A stretch of 64,000 nt of DNA from assembly GCA_018267955.1 (NCBI GenBank), contig JAFDXL010000004.1, positions 4,064 to 68,063 on the forward strand, read 5' to 3'. Source of the DNA: Bacteroidota bacterium. GTDB taxonomy: Bacteria > Bacteroidota > Bacteroidia > Chitinophagales > Chitinophagaceae. Below the pieces are notes generated by a model. The model was not told the DNA's origin. It made no database searches and saw only the letters and a list, made by a program, of their open reading frames with translations. Below are positions 1-10,000 of the stretch, piece by piece. A program made the translations under genes and the position numbers. Within the stretch, counting starts at the first letter, position 1. Every line of letters begins with the position of its first letter.

Positions 1-62
1 TTTTGTTAACTTTTGAAGAACTTTTCGTTACCCTTTCGTTACTCTCTTTCGCTAAGGGAGCG

Positions 63-93
63 CAAAGATAAGAGCCTTTTTTCTTTTCGCAAA
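63..93 (-). promoter_or_regulatory. Bacteroidota promoter P3, reading off the left edge
   Basis: On the minus strand, TTTG (93-90) and TATCTTTG (70-63) are separated by exactly 19 nt, a full match to the Bacteroidota -33/-7 consensus. It is the last of three tandem boxes in the gene-free stretch 1-376. Beyond it the minus strand reads AAGTTCTTCAAAAG near the edge, which loosely resembles a boxA antitermination element. The gene it serves lies outside the window. Confidence 0.7.
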
Positions 94-213
94 ATTTATT
101 TCGAAACTTTATTTTTCTAATGAATTTCTGCTACTCTTTTTCTTCCACCTTTTCAACCACTCTGCCTCCGTTAACCGCTTTAAGAACTTACCCCTTTTTC
201 GTTGTTGGGAGTG

Positions 214-244
214 CAAAAGTAGTAAAGGTTTTGCAACTACCAAA
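214..244 (-). promoter_or_regulatory. Bacteroidota promoter P2, reading left
   Basis: On the minus strand, TTTG (244-241), 19 nt, then TACTTTTG (221-214). This is a full consensus match followed by GCACTCCC, the same kind of downstream sequence as P3 (GCGCTCCC). No reading frame of note lies between it and P3, so the boxes look like tandem promoters for one transcript. Confidence 0.65.
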
Positions 245-311
245 TTTATCTCTGCATATTTATATTCTGCATTTAAAACTAAAACTAATATGCCTTGATT
301 TTAGCGGGTTG

Positions 312-342
312 TAAAGATACGAAGCGCTGAAAAAAATTTCAA
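312..342 (-). promoter_or_regulatory. Probable Bacteroidota promoter P1, reading left
   Basis: On the minus strand, TTG (342-340), 20 nt, then TATCTTTA (319-312), one base off the -7 consensus. It starts 35 nt past the stop of the methyltransferase gene on the same strand. It is weaker than P2 and P3 but has the same orientation. Confidence 0.5.
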
Positions 343-376
343 GACATAACTGTGAAAGCTAACTTAAACACGATCG

Positions 377-1177
377 TTACTTCTTTACAGCAATTAAAGC
401 ATAGGTCATGGGCAGCTTTTGCTCCATTCCTGCGATCATATACTTACCCTCTTCTACCATTACGGAACTATGGAAAGCATTGTAGGGAGAATAATCATAC
501 TCACGAAATACTTCTATCTGCATTCCGGAGTTTATAAGACTTTGCATTACTTCTGATAAAGGATGATTCCAGCCTATCTCTTTGAGTTGTAGCGGGGCAT
601 CTCTGTCGGCATAAGTGCCACTCAAAGTTTCGATGATCGGGCCGATATTGAAGTATGGATATTCTATAGCAGTAAATTTATAGTTAAACATCCATACCAT
701 TGGATGAAACTCCACCAGCAATAGCTTACCTCCTGGTTTTAACGACGCTGCTACCACATCTGCCCACTGCTGCATATCAGGCAACCATCCTAATACACCA
801 TAGGTAGTAAACACCATATCAAATTGCTTATTCACTACCTGCGGCACAGAATATACATCGGTACATACAAAGCTTGCATCAAGCCCAAGGGCATCATTCA
901 ACTCTTTTGCCTTAGAGATCGCAGCATCAGAAATATCTACACCTGTCACCCTTGCCCCCATGCGTGCAAGGGATAGACTATCCATACCAAAATGACACTG
1001 CAAATGCATTATCTCATTACCACTCACATCGCCCAGCAGGCTTAATTCTATTTCTTTAAGACTGGACATACCTGCCGTAAAAGAAGACATACCATAGAAG
1101 TCAGACTTCACATGATATTCTGTTTTTGCATTCCACAGGGCACGGTTTATATCGAGGTATTTGTCCGCTTCGCTCAT
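377..1177 (-). CDS. SAM-dependent class I methyltransferase
   Basis: The 266-residue protein has a class I methyltransferase fold. A motif I variant, LQCHFGMDSL (about 59-68), is followed by VTGVDIS (77-83), whose Asp81 should bind the ribose of S-adenosylmethionine. A later LKPGGKLLLVEFHP segment is the usual post-III strand. The loop lacks the textbook GxGxG and carries the LQCHxGxD form found in a subgroup of uncharacterised methyltransferases. The substrate cannot be told. The start ATG is the first available and there is no signal peptide, so it is cytoplasmic. It is followed on the same strand by the tandem promoters at 63-342, so it probably does not share their transcript. Confidence 0.85.
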   Translation of the reverse strand: MSEADKYLDINRALWNAKTEYHVKSDFYGMSSFTAGMSSLKEIELSLLGDVSGNEIMHLQCHFGMDSLSLARMGARVTGVDISDAAISKAKELNDALGLDASFVCTDVYSVPQVVNKQFDMVFTTYGVLGWLPDMQQWADVVAASLKPGGKLLLVEFHPMVWMFNYKFTAIEYPYFNIGPIIETLSGTYADRDAPLQLKEIGWNHPLSEVMQSLINSGMQIEVFREYDYSPYNAFHSSVMVEEGKYMIAGMEQKLPMTYALIAVKK

Positions 1178-1264
1178 ATTTACATACTCTTAATACCCCG
1201 AATTTACCGCAAAAGGCTGTGTAACACGATTAAAACCATTTAATTTGCGATTCAATTATTAGCA

Positions 1265-1801
1265 ATGGCAACAATCCTGGAAATATTAAAGTACATACTC
1301 CCTTCAATTATCGTGCTGCTAAGCAGCTATCTTATTGTGCAGAAATTCCTGGTATCAGAATTGAAACGCAAACAGCTTGCTTTATTGCAAGAGACACAAG
1401 ACACTACACTACGCCTGAGGCTGCAGGCATACGAAAGGCTTACTTTATTTGTAGAACGCATCAGCGCACGGGCACTGATACCACGCCTCTATGTAAGCGG
1501 CATGACGATAGCTGATCTGCAACAGGCAATCATCTTTAATATACGTGCGGAGTTTGAACACAACCTTTCTCAACAGATTTATGTATCGAGCAATGTATGG
1601 AATACCGTACGCGGCGTTATGGAGCAGGAGATCAATATGATCATCCAGATATCAAAACAACTGAAACCGGAGGCACCTGCCAAAGACCTTCATGCGCGTG
1701 TTATGGATTATATTGGTTCTGCACCCGATGAGTTACCTACGGATGTAGCCCTGCAGATCATCAACGAAGAAGCTAAACGCCTGTTATCATACGGTTCTTA
1801 A
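1265..1801 (+). CDS. Small membrane-anchored protein before methylmalonyl-CoA mutase
   Basis: The 178-residue protein has one N-terminal membrane segment (about 7-27) followed by a mostly helical, charged soluble part; the segment LKRKQLALLQETQ could begin a coiled coil. I do not recognise an enzymatic motif. It resembles a conserved Bacteroidota family of unknown function (possibly the one named DUF7935, from memory). It ends 25 nt before the mutase gene on the same strand and the two are probably cotranscribed. That hints at a link to the mutase or only at shared expression. Residues after the anchor are likely cytoplasmic, which is inference. Confidence 0.75.
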   Translation: MATILEILKYILPSIIVLLSSYLIVQKFLVSELKRKQLALLQETQDTTLRLRLQAYERLTLFVERISARALIPRLYVSGMTIADLQQAIIFNIRAEFEHNLSQQIYVSSNVWNTVRGVMEQEINMIIQISKQLKPEAPAKDLHARVMDYIGSAPDELPTDVALQIINEEAKRLLSYGS

Positions 1802-1826
1802 GTCATTTGAGTAAAAACGATTTTTC

Positions 1827-3380
1827 GTGAGCGATAAAAAAATTACTACCGATTCCGGTATTGAGATCAAGCAATTATACAACGAGCCTGTGCCGATGAC
1901 AGAAAAGCCGGGCGAATTTCCCTTTACACGCGGTGTGCATGCCGCTATGTATCGCGACAGGCTGTGGACCATGCGTCAGTATGCAGGCTTCAGCACTGCC
2001 GAGGAATCTAACAAACGCTACCATTACCTGCTAAGCCAGGGCGTAAGCGGCCTGTCTGTAGCGTTTGACTTACCTACACAAATAGGCTATGATTCTGACC
2101 ACGCTATGAGCGAGGGCGAAGTAGGTAAGGTAGGTGTGGCCATAGACTCGCTGGAAGATATGGAGATACTGTTCAAAGACATCAAGCTGCAGGACATCTC
2201 TACCTCTATGACCATCAATGCAACAGGTTTTATTCTGTTGTCCTTATACATCGCCCTTGCCAAAAAACAAGGTGCAGATATTAAGAAGATATCCGGAACG
2301 ATACAAAACGATATACTGAAGGAATATGCTGCGCGCGGCACTTATATATATCCGCCGGAGCCATCAATGCGCATCATCACGGATATATTTGAGTACTGCA
2401 GCAAAGAAGTACCTAAATGGAATACTATTTCCATTTCAGGTTACCATATTCGCGAAGCGGGTGCCACTGCTGTACAGGAGCTAGCATTTACCCTGGCAAA
2501 CGGTAAAGCTTACCTGCAGGCAGCTATACAAAAAGGACTGGACATTAATGTGTTTGCACAGCGTCTCTCTTTCTTCTTTAACGCACATAACAACCTGTTT
2601 GAAGAAGTGGCAAAATTCCGCGCGGCAAGGCGTATGTGGGCGCATATTACCAAATCGCTTGGCGCTACGGATCCTAAGGCACAGATGTTGCGCTTCCATA
2701 CACAAACAGGAGGCAGCACGCTTACAGCACAGCAACCTAAAAACAACATTGTACGTGTATCATTACAGGCACTAAGCGCTGTATTGGGCGGCACACAATC
2801 ATTGCATACCAATGGTTATGATGAAGCGCTTTCTCTCCCTACAGAAGAAGCAGCGACCATAGCATTGCGCACGCAGCAGATTATTGCTTTTGAAAGCGGC
2901 GCTACTGATACTGTAGACCCACTGGCAGGATCGTTCTACGTAGAACAACTGACCAACGATGTAGAAGCCGCAGCATGGAAGCTGATAGAGAAGATAGATG
3001 TAATGGGCGGCGCAGTTAAAGCGGTAGAACAAGGTTTTATACAGGAAGAGATAGCACGCAGCGCTTACAAATACAATAATGAAATTGAAGATGGTACCAA
3101 GATCATCGTAGGGGTCAATAAATTCACCACTAAAGAAGCGGAAGAAACGCCTGTATTTAAGATAGATGATTCTATACGTACCGTTCAGACAGAGAAACTA
3201 AAAGCCTTGCGTGCGAAACGTGATGCTGTAAAAGCTGCTGCTTGCCTGGAAGCTATCCGTCAGAAAGCAATGTCTGCAGAAAACCTGATGCCTGCGGTTA
3301 TAGAAGCCGTAGAGAACTTGTGTACATTGGGTGAGATTGCAGATACGCTCCGTAGCGTATGGGGTGAATACAAAGGCTAA
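1827..3380 (+). CDS. Methylmalonyl-CoA mutase, large (catalytic) subunit without B12 domain
   Basis: This 517-residue TIM-barrel subunit interconverts methylmalonyl-CoA and succinyl-CoA, linking propionate metabolism to the TCA cycle. RQYAGFST holds Tyr52 and [13 protein letters not shown] holds Arg170; by alignment these match Tyr89 and Arg207 of the Propionibacterium enzyme, where isobutyryl-CoA mutases have Phe and Gln. [10 protein letters not shown] holds the base-proximal His207. The protein ends where fused enzymes continue into the cobalamin-binding domain (DxHxxG), so that domain must be on a separate gene, not in this window. The start is GTG at 1827, with no ribosome binding site. 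Its stop overlaps the convergent DUF3810-like gene by 4 nt. Confidence 0.9.
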   Translation: MSDKKITTDSGIEIKQLYNEPVPMTEKPGEFPFTRGVHAAMYRDRLWTMRQYAGFSTAEESNKRYHYLLSQGVSGLSVAFDLPTQIGYDSDHAMSEGEVGKVGVAIDSLEDMEILFKDIKLQDISTSMTINATGFILLSLYIALAKKQGADIKKISGTIQNDILKEYAARGTYIYPPEPSMRIITDIFEYCSKEVPKWNTISISGYHIREAGATAVQELAFTLANGKAYLQAAIQKGLDINVFAQRLSFFFNAHNNLFEEVAKFRAARRMWAHITKSLGATDPKAQMLRFHTQTGGSTLTAQQPKNNIVRVSLQALSAVLGGTQSLHTNGYDEALSLPTEEAATIALRTQQIIAFESGATDTVDPLAGSFYVEQLTNDVEAAAWKLIEKIDVMGGAVKAVEQGFIQEEIARSAYKYNNEIEDGTKIIVGVNKFTTKEAEETPVFKIDDSIRTVQTEKLKALRAKRDAVKAAACLEAIRQKAMSAENLMPAVIEAVENLCTLGEIADTLRSVWGEYKG

Positions 3381-4492
3381 GGGATATATATCTTATTGAC
3401 AATACCGGAACGGCGCCTGAGCTCCCAAAGCCAGGCGCTTACTGTTACCTTATCATAGCTCTGTATGCCATCCTTCTGGTGGTTCATCTTCAGGTAACGA
3501 TCATACACATCACCTGTATAGTTTCCAAAACGATTTCGGTACCTGATGCGTAATTGCTTAAGTGTATCCAGATGTGCTAAAGTAATTGGATTCAATTGCT
3601 TTCTTATTGCGCTAGCAGCTGCTGAATCGCGCATACGCAATTGAAAATGTGTATACAACCAAACATTGAGGCATGCTGAATACATAAAGCTGGTGTCCTG
3701 AGACTGCATAGATACCGCATAGGCTAATAGATTAGCATCATCTTCTGCACTTATCCCCGCCTGGTGTGCCAGCTCATGCGTTATTACATAAGGCAACATA
3801 AAACCCGGCTGCCCATCATCTACTTGCCCCTCCCCGGTAAAAGGGTTGTAATATCCCTGCACACCCATATATCGCAACAAGCGTCCAAATAAAGATGGCT
3901 TGATAAATAACCCGCTGCCATTGTAGAAACAATCTGTTTCTTTTTTATAAAGTTCTTTAGCCTTCGCAACAGACACATCGAATGTATTGTTTCTATAGGC
4001 CGGGGCTAAGGTATTTATCTTCTGTACCAGGTAACGATCAAATTGTATCACAGAGCTATCATTCCACTTGTTTTTATCTATTTGCCAATAGTCACTTAAC
4101 GGCTCTTTATAATAATTGCCACCCCAGCTGAGTAAAAAAAGCAAGTACAGTGTTGCTAGCGAACCTATACCGGTCAATAGATACCGAATAAAAAACACCT
4201 TATAACGCTGCCAGCGCACCAGGGATGCGATCAATTTAATTATATATACAATCAACATTCCGCCCCAGCACACATACATAATGTCGCCTATACTTAAGGG
4301 CATATGCATGAGCACTTTCGCCCGCACCAATTGATAAGGATGAAAACCAAAGCGGTTATAGATATCTACATGGCAGGTACAAGACGCCAAATACAGACTT
4401 ACAACAACCGCCAGAACGATGGTAATAATGATGGATATTAACTTTTTCTTATGGCTTTCCTGCCAGTATCTATCTTTCTGCTGTATTTCCAA
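3377..4492 (-). CDS. DUF3810-like integral membrane metalloprotease-like protein
   Basis: This 371-residue protein has three predicted membrane segments (about 18-37, 70-90, 104-123) followed by a soluble domain with a zinc-protease signature HELAHQ (239-244) and acidic residues shortly after (EDDAN, 250-254). The pattern fits the DUF3810 family of Bacteroidota and Firmicutes, whose substrate is unknown. The only usable start appears to be TTG at 4492; an in-frame stop lies a short way upstream and the next ATG would remove the first membrane helix. It ends overlapping the mutase gene and starts 60 nt from the divergent adaptor gene. Confidence 0.8.
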   Translation of the reverse strand: MEIQQKDRYWQESHKKKLISIIITIVLAVVVSLYLASCTCHVDIYNRFGFHPYQLVRAKVLMHMPLSIGDIMYVCWGGMLIVYIIKLIASLVRWQRYKVFFIRYLLTGIGSLATLYLLFLLSWGGNYYKEPLSDYWQIDKNKWNDSSVIQFDRYLVQKINTLAPAYRNNTFDVSVAKAKELYKKETDCFYNGSGLFIKPSLFGRLLRYMGVQGYYNPFTGEGQVDDGQPGFMLPYVITHELAHQAGISAEDDANLLAYAVSMQSQDTSFMYSACLNVWLYTHFQLRMRDSAAASAIRKQLNPITLAHLDTLKQLRIRYRNRFGNYTGDVYDRYLKMNHQKDGIQSYDKVTVSAWLWELRRRSGIVNKIYIP

Positions 4493-4552
4493 AGCGCGCT
4501 TATCAATATATTTGCTACCGCAATTTCAGAATAAATCATCAAACCTGAGTTA

Positions 4553-5599
4553 ATGACTAAGCACTATTATTTCCTTTCTGCCCTTTTATCCTTTAGTATC
4601 GTCACTGTTAGCTGTAACCACAAACAAGACGACAAGGCAGCAGCGAAGAAACCTAATGGATTGAACGTAGAGGCTTATGTTGTTCAACCTCAATCCTTCA
4701 GCAGCCAGTATGCAGCCAGCGGGTCATTACTACCTAACGAACAGATAGATATTCATCCCGAGATATCAGGAAGGGTAACTTCTATCAATTTCAAAGAAGG
4801 CTCTAAAGTACACAAAGGCCAATTGCTGGTGCAGCTGTACGACCAGGAAATAGTAGCACAACTTCAAAAACTGCGTTCCCAGAAACGGTTGCAGCAAGGT
4901 ATCATCAAACGCCAGAAAGAATTGGTAGATATCGGGGGCATCAGCAAGCAGGATTATGAGACATCTGAAACACAACTAAAATCTATTGACGCCGATATTG
5001 CAGCTGCAGAAGCACAACTGAGGTCAACAAAAATCATTGCGCCCTTCGACGGCACAATTGGCATACGTAATATCAGCGTTGGCGCTATTGTTTCACCAAC
5101 CACACTGATAACTACGCTGCAACAAACGCATATATTGAAAATGGACTTTTCGGTGCCCGAACAGTATGTAAAAGCCCTTTTCGTAAATAAAGAAGTCTTC
5201 TTTTCCGTTACCGGTTCGTTAGATACGCTATCAGGTAAAGTAACTGCCCTGGACCCAGGTGCGGATGCTACCACACGAACGGTTCGCGTGAGAGCCGCAG
5301 TGGACAATACACCCGGCAAACTGGTGGCCGGCGCGTTTGCAGATGTGATCATTCCCCTGCAAAGCCAGAACAATGCCATACTGATACCGTCGCAAGCGGT
5401 GATACCAACTACACGCGATAAAAAGGTAGCTCTTTCTAAAAACGGCAAAGTAGCTATGGTAACGGTGAAACTTGGCCAGCGGACTAATGACAAAGTAGAG
5501 GTGCTTTCGGGCATACAGGCCGGCGATACCATACTTACTACCGGGCTGATGCAGGCGAAGCCAGGTATGGATGTAAAGGTGAAAAAGGTAATATCCTAG
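4553..5599 (+). CDS. RND-type efflux periplasmic adaptor lipoprotein
   Basis: The 348-residue protein belongs to the HlyD/MFP adaptor family that bridges an inner-membrane pump and an outer-membrane channel. It has a lipoprotein signal ending at Cys21 (IVTVSC), a biotinyl-lipoyl-like half motif (PEISGRVTSINFKEG), a helical hairpin from about 95 to 160, and the returning lipoyl half and beta-barrel (APFDGTIGIRNISVG). The C-terminal membrane-proximal domain is complete. No RND pump or TolC-like gene follows; the next gene is ispH. It therefore either works with a pump encoded elsewhere or is a lone paralog. Confidence 0.88.
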   Translation: MTKHYYFLSALLSFSIVTVSCNHKQDDKAAAKKPNGLNVEAYVVQPQSFSSQYAASGSLLPNEQIDIHPEISGRVTSINFKEGSKVHKGQLLVQLYDQEIVAQLQKLRSQKRLQQGIIKRQKELVDIGGISKQDYETSETQLKSIDADIAAAEAQLRSTKIIAPFDGTIGIRNISVGAIVSPTTLITTLQQTHILKMDFSVPEQYVKALFVNKEVFFSVTGSLDTLSGKVTALDPGADATTRTVRVRAAVDNTPGKLVAGAFADVIIPLQSQNNAILIPSQAVIPTTRDKKVALSKNGKVAMVTVKLGQRTNDKVEVLSGIQAGDTILTTGLMQAKPGMDVKVKKVIS

Positions 5600-5677
5600 G
5601 CTCATTCAGATTTGTTAAATCATCATATCCATTTATTTACAGGCTTATTCCTAAACCTGTTAATGACGAACATTGCC

Positions 5678-5685
5678 TAAATTTG
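5678..5685 (+). promoter_or_regulatory. -7 box directly before ispH
   Basis: TAAATTTG matches TAnnTTTG and ends 7 nt before the ispH ATG, so transcription should begin at or next to the start codon. No good -33 TTG is seen at the right distance. Confidence 0.4.
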
Positions 5686-5692
5686 CAAAGCA

Positions 5693-6922
5693 ATGAAATC
5701 GTTTAACGTCCCCGTACACTATCGCAGTTCCCTGGTTACTGCTATCAAGCAAAAACGCAAGGCTGCCGATAAAATGAAAAAGGATTTTGCTCCTACTATA
5801 TTGAATGCAGGCACCCTGCAATTGATACTTGCACGGCATTTTGGTTTTTGCTATGGCGTAGAGAACGCCATCGAGATCGCATTCCGTGCAGTAGCAGAAA
5901 ATCCCGGCAAGCGGGTGTTCCTGTTAAGCGAAATGATACACAACCCGGGCGTAAATGCGGATTTGCAGGGATTAGGTGTTCGTTTCATCATGGATACGAA
6001 GGGTAATATGCTGATGGGCTGGGACGAACTGACAAGCGAGGACATTGTGATCATTCCAGCGTTTGGCACTACGCTGGAACTTGAGAAAACCCTGCGCGAT
6101 AAAGGCATTGAGCCCAGCAGGTATGAGACCACCTGCCCGTTCGTAGAGAAAGTATGGAACCGTGCGGAAAAGATCGGCACAGAAGGCTATACGATCGTAG
6201 TACATGGGAAGCCTAACCATGAAGAAACACGTGCAACCTTCTCACACAGCAAAGCTAATACACCTACTGTAGTAGTAAAGGATATGGCGCAGGCACAGCA
6301 CTTAGCAGATTTCATTACGGGTAAATTATCGCCTGAACAGTTTACCATCGATTTCAAAGGACAATATTCTGAAGGCTTTGATATTGGTAAAGACCTGAAA
6401 CGTATAGGTGTGGTCAACCAAACCACCATGCTTGCCAGCGAAACACAGGGCATAGCTGATTACCTGAAGCAGGTAATGATAAACCATTACAAACCGACGC
6501 CCGAAGAAGTATCACAATATTTTGCAGATACGCGAGATACACTTTGCTACGCCACCAACGATAACCAAAGCGCAGTGCAAGGCATGCTGGAAGCCGATGC
6601 AGATATTGCAATAGTAATTGGCGGGTATAACAGCTCCAATACATCACACCTTGTAGAGCTTTGCGAACTGAAGCTGCCTACTTATTTTATTAAAGATGAA
6701 CATTGCCTTGTATCATCCAAACTGGTTCGGCATTTTGATCTGCATACACACACAGAAATAGAAACGGAAAACTACCTGCCGGAACATTCGCCGCTACGTA
6801 TTATGATCACATCCGGCGCTTCCTGTCCCGATGCATTGGTAGAACGTGTGATGGAGCGCCTGGCAGAACTTACCAATAATACAGAAGCGCTGGAACAGGT
6901 TGCCGCGCAGTGGGCGGAGTAA
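5693..6922 (+). CDS. ispH: 4-hydroxy-3-methylbut-2-enyl diphosphate reductase (IspH/LytB), long form
   Basis: The enzyme makes isopentenyl and dimethylallyl diphosphate in the last step of the MEP pathway. The three cluster-binding cysteines are seen: Cys53 in GFCYGV, Cys148 in TTCPFV and Cys285 in DTLCYAT. HNPGVN and the Thr-rich VNQTTM segment also match the family. At 409 residues it is longer than the E. coli enzyme (about 316) and resembles the long form of cyanobacteria and plants, with an N-terminal extension of about 40 residues and insertions. A second ATG at codon 28 could also be the start. The polyprenyl diphosphate synthase at 36.5 kb would use its products. Confidence 0.95.
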   Translation: MKSFNVPVHYRSSLVTAIKQKRKAADKMKKDFAPTILNAGTLQLILARHFGFCYGVENAIEIAFRAVAENPGKRVFLLSEMIHNPGVNADLQGLGVRFIMDTKGNMLMGWDELTSEDIVIIPAFGTTLELEKTLRDKGIEPSRYETTCPFVEKVWNRAEKIGTEGYTIVVHGKPNHEETRATFSHSKANTPTVVVKDMAQAQHLADFITGKLSPEQFTIDFKGQYSEGFDIGKDLKRIGVVNQTTMLASETQGIADYLKQVMINHYKPTPEEVSQYFADTRDTLCYATNDNQSAVQGMLEADADIAIVIGGYNSSNTSHLVELCELKLPTYFIKDEHCLVSSKLVRHFDLHTHTEIETENYLPEHSPLRIMITSGASCPDALVERVMERLAELTNNTEALEQVAAQWAE

Positions 6923-6940
6923 ACGTTTCTTCCCAACAGT

Positions 6941-6971
6941 AAAAAATACCCGGTGGTAAAAACCACCGGGT
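6941..6971 (-). terminator. Intrinsic terminator of pyc
   Basis: A perfect 10-bp stem (6948-6957 with 6962-6971) with an AAAA loop is followed on the minus strand by a short spacer and six T (6946-6941). It lies in the convergent gap between ispH and pyc and could also slow ispH transcription. Confidence 0.8.
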
Positions 6972-7007
6972 CCTAAAACTCCTCTCAATTCAAGGCATGC
7001 GAAATGC

Positions 7008-10000
7008 CTAATTGAGTTCTATAATAAAATCGTGTGTATTCACTAAGGTTCCTGCGGTCAACTCAATATGCCCCACTTTTCCTTCGCCTGGCGCTGTTAC
7101 AACCGTTTCCATCTTCATAGCTTCTATCACAAATAATGGCTGATTTTTCTTTACAGCTTCTCCTTTATTTACCAGCAATTTAGATAATAATCCTTGTAAA
7201 GGCGCGCCTATCTGGCTTTTATTTGCAGCATCTATCTTCTTGTTTTCCCTTTTCTCTACTTTTTGAGACTTGTCCTGCACTTCGATATTGCGGGTCTGTC
7301 CGTTCAGTTTAAAGAATACAGTGCGCTTACCATTATCGTCCACAGGGCCAATACTCAGAAGGCGTATCAACAGGGTCTTTCCTTTGGCAATCTCAATGGT
7401 GGTATCCTGCCCCATCTTCATACCGTAGTAAAATATTGGTGTTGGCACTACAGACACATCACCATATTTTCTCCAGAATGCAAGCCCTTCTTCAAATACC
7501 TTCGGATAAAACTTGTAAGTCAGGAAGTCTGTCAGTTGCAAATCTTTGCCGTACTTCTCTTTAAATGCTTCCAGTTCATTATCAAAATCAACAGGTGGTA
7601 TATGTATGTTGGGCCTGTCATTAAATGGCACACGGTCCTTCAGCACAATTTTCTGCAGGTCTTTAGGGAAGCCACCTTCCGGCTGCCCGATCTCGCCCAT
7701 AAAGAATTGCTGTACCGATTCAGGGAACGAGATCGATGCACCTTTTTCCATTACATCATCAGGCGTCAGGTCGTTAGCTACCATAAACTGCGCCATATCA
7801 CCTACCACCTTAGAGCTTGGTGTTACTTTCACAATGTCTCCAAACATGTCATTCACTGTAGCGTACATATCCTTAATAGCGTCAAACTTATCTCCAAGGC
7901 CGAGCGCTATAGCCTGTGGCTTCAGGTTGGAGTATTGCCCACCGGGTATCTCATGCTCAAACACATCTGCTGCACTGGCTTTTAAACCGGATTCAAAAGG
8001 ATAATAGTATTCGCGTACAGCCTGCCAATAGTCGGAGTATTTGTTCAGCGATTTGATATCATAAGCATTTTCACGCTCGTGGAATTTCATCATTTCCACC
8101 ACTGCATTAAAATTAGGCTGAGATGTAAGTCCAGACAATGATCCTATAGCACAATCCACCACGTCCACACCTGCATCGATGGCCATCATATAGGTAGCGG
8201 GTTGCAGAGATGAGGTGTCGTGCGTATGCAGGTGGATAGGTATCTTAACTGTTTCCTTAAGTGCCGTAACCAATTCTTTTGCCGCATAAGGTTTCAATAA
8301 GCCACTCATATCTTTGATGGCAAGAATGTGTGCACCTGCATTTTCCAGGTCCTTAGCAATGCGCAAATAATAGTCGAGCGTATATTTAGTGCGGTTAGGA
8401 TCCATGATATCACCGGTATAGCAAAGCGATGCTTCTGCAAGTCCGCCTGTACGTTTACGCACCATATCTATCACAGGTGTTACGTTCGGCATCCAGTTGA
8501 GCGAATCAAAAATCCGGAAGATATCTACACCCTTTTCCCATGATTGCTCTACAAATTTCTCGATCAGGTTATCCGGGTACGCCGCATACCCTACACCATT
8601 GGCACCGCGGATGAGCATTTGCAGCAGAATATTCGGAATTGCTTTGCGCAGTGCCTCCAGGCGCTTCCATGGGTCTTCTTTCAGGAAACGAACACATACA
8701 TCAAACGTAGCACCACCCCACACTTCCATGCTGAAAGTTTGCGGATGATTCATCGCAAAGCTCTTTGCTACTTTCAGCATATCATAGGTACGCATACGCG
8801 TAGCCAACAACGACTGATGTGCATCGCGGAATGTAGTATCTGTATAATGTATCTTTTTCTCGTTCTTCAGCCATTCAGAGAATTTGTCCGGGCCTAGCTC
8901 CGTAAGCAGGTCTTTAGTCCCTTTAGGATGGCCGGTAAGCGTATCATATGTAGGCACCACTGGTTTCTCGAACGTGCGGCCATCATGTTTTATTTTCACA
9001 TCGGGGTTGCCGTTCACGGTAACATCCGCTAAAAACTCCAGCATACGAGTACCCCTGTCCTGGCGAACAGGCATATCAAATAGCTGGGGGTTTTCCTGTA
9101 TGAAGCTTACTGTTGCTTTACCGGCAATGAAATCTTCATTGGTAATGAGGTTTTCAAGGAACTGGATATTGTTCTTCACACCACGTATCCTGAACTCGCG
9201 CAATGCACGGTGCATCTTCTGTGCAGCATCTCGTTTAGTATTACCCGATGTGCTCACCTTTACCAGCATAGAATCAAAGAACGGACTGATCTTCATGCCC
9301 GGATAGGTGCTACCTTCATCAAGGCGCACACCAAAACCCGTAGCATTACGGTATGTCAGTAATGTACCATAATCAGGCTTAAAGTCGTTTGCAGGATCTT
9401 CTGTAGTAATGCGGCACTGGATAGCAAATCCATTCTTAGGTATTGCTGCCTGGTTGCCCAATCCTATTTCCGAGTCCGACAGCTTATAGTCCTGCGCGAT
9501 GTATATCTGCGTTTTGATGAGGTCTACACCGGTTATCATTTCCGTAACCGTATGCTCCACCTGTATACGTGGATTCACCTCTATGAAATAGATATTCTGC
9601 TCCGCATCCACCAGGAACTCTACCGTACCAAGGTTATTATAGTTTACGGCCCTTGCTATCTGCAAAGCGTATTGGTATAACTTATTGCGGGTTTCTTCTC
9701 TAAGCCCCAAAGATGGCGCCACCTCAACTACCTTCTGGAAACGACGCTGAACAGAGCAATCACGTTCGTACAGGTGTACGATATTACCATGACGATCGCC
9801 AGCTATCTGTACCTCTATATGCTTAGGATTCTCAACAAATTTCTCCAGGAATACAGTATCATCGCCAAATGCATTCTTCGCTTCACTGCGCGCTTCGTGG
9901 AAAGCTTTCCTTAACTGCTCGTCATTGCGAACAACACGCATACCGCGTCCGCCGCCGCCTGCAGCAGCCTTTAACATCAATGGATAGCCAATTCGGCCAG

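Noticed and set aside
7263-7985. Long plus-strand open frame (240 codons)
   Set aside because: Antisense to pyruvate carboxylase with no domain of its own; a shadow of codon bias.
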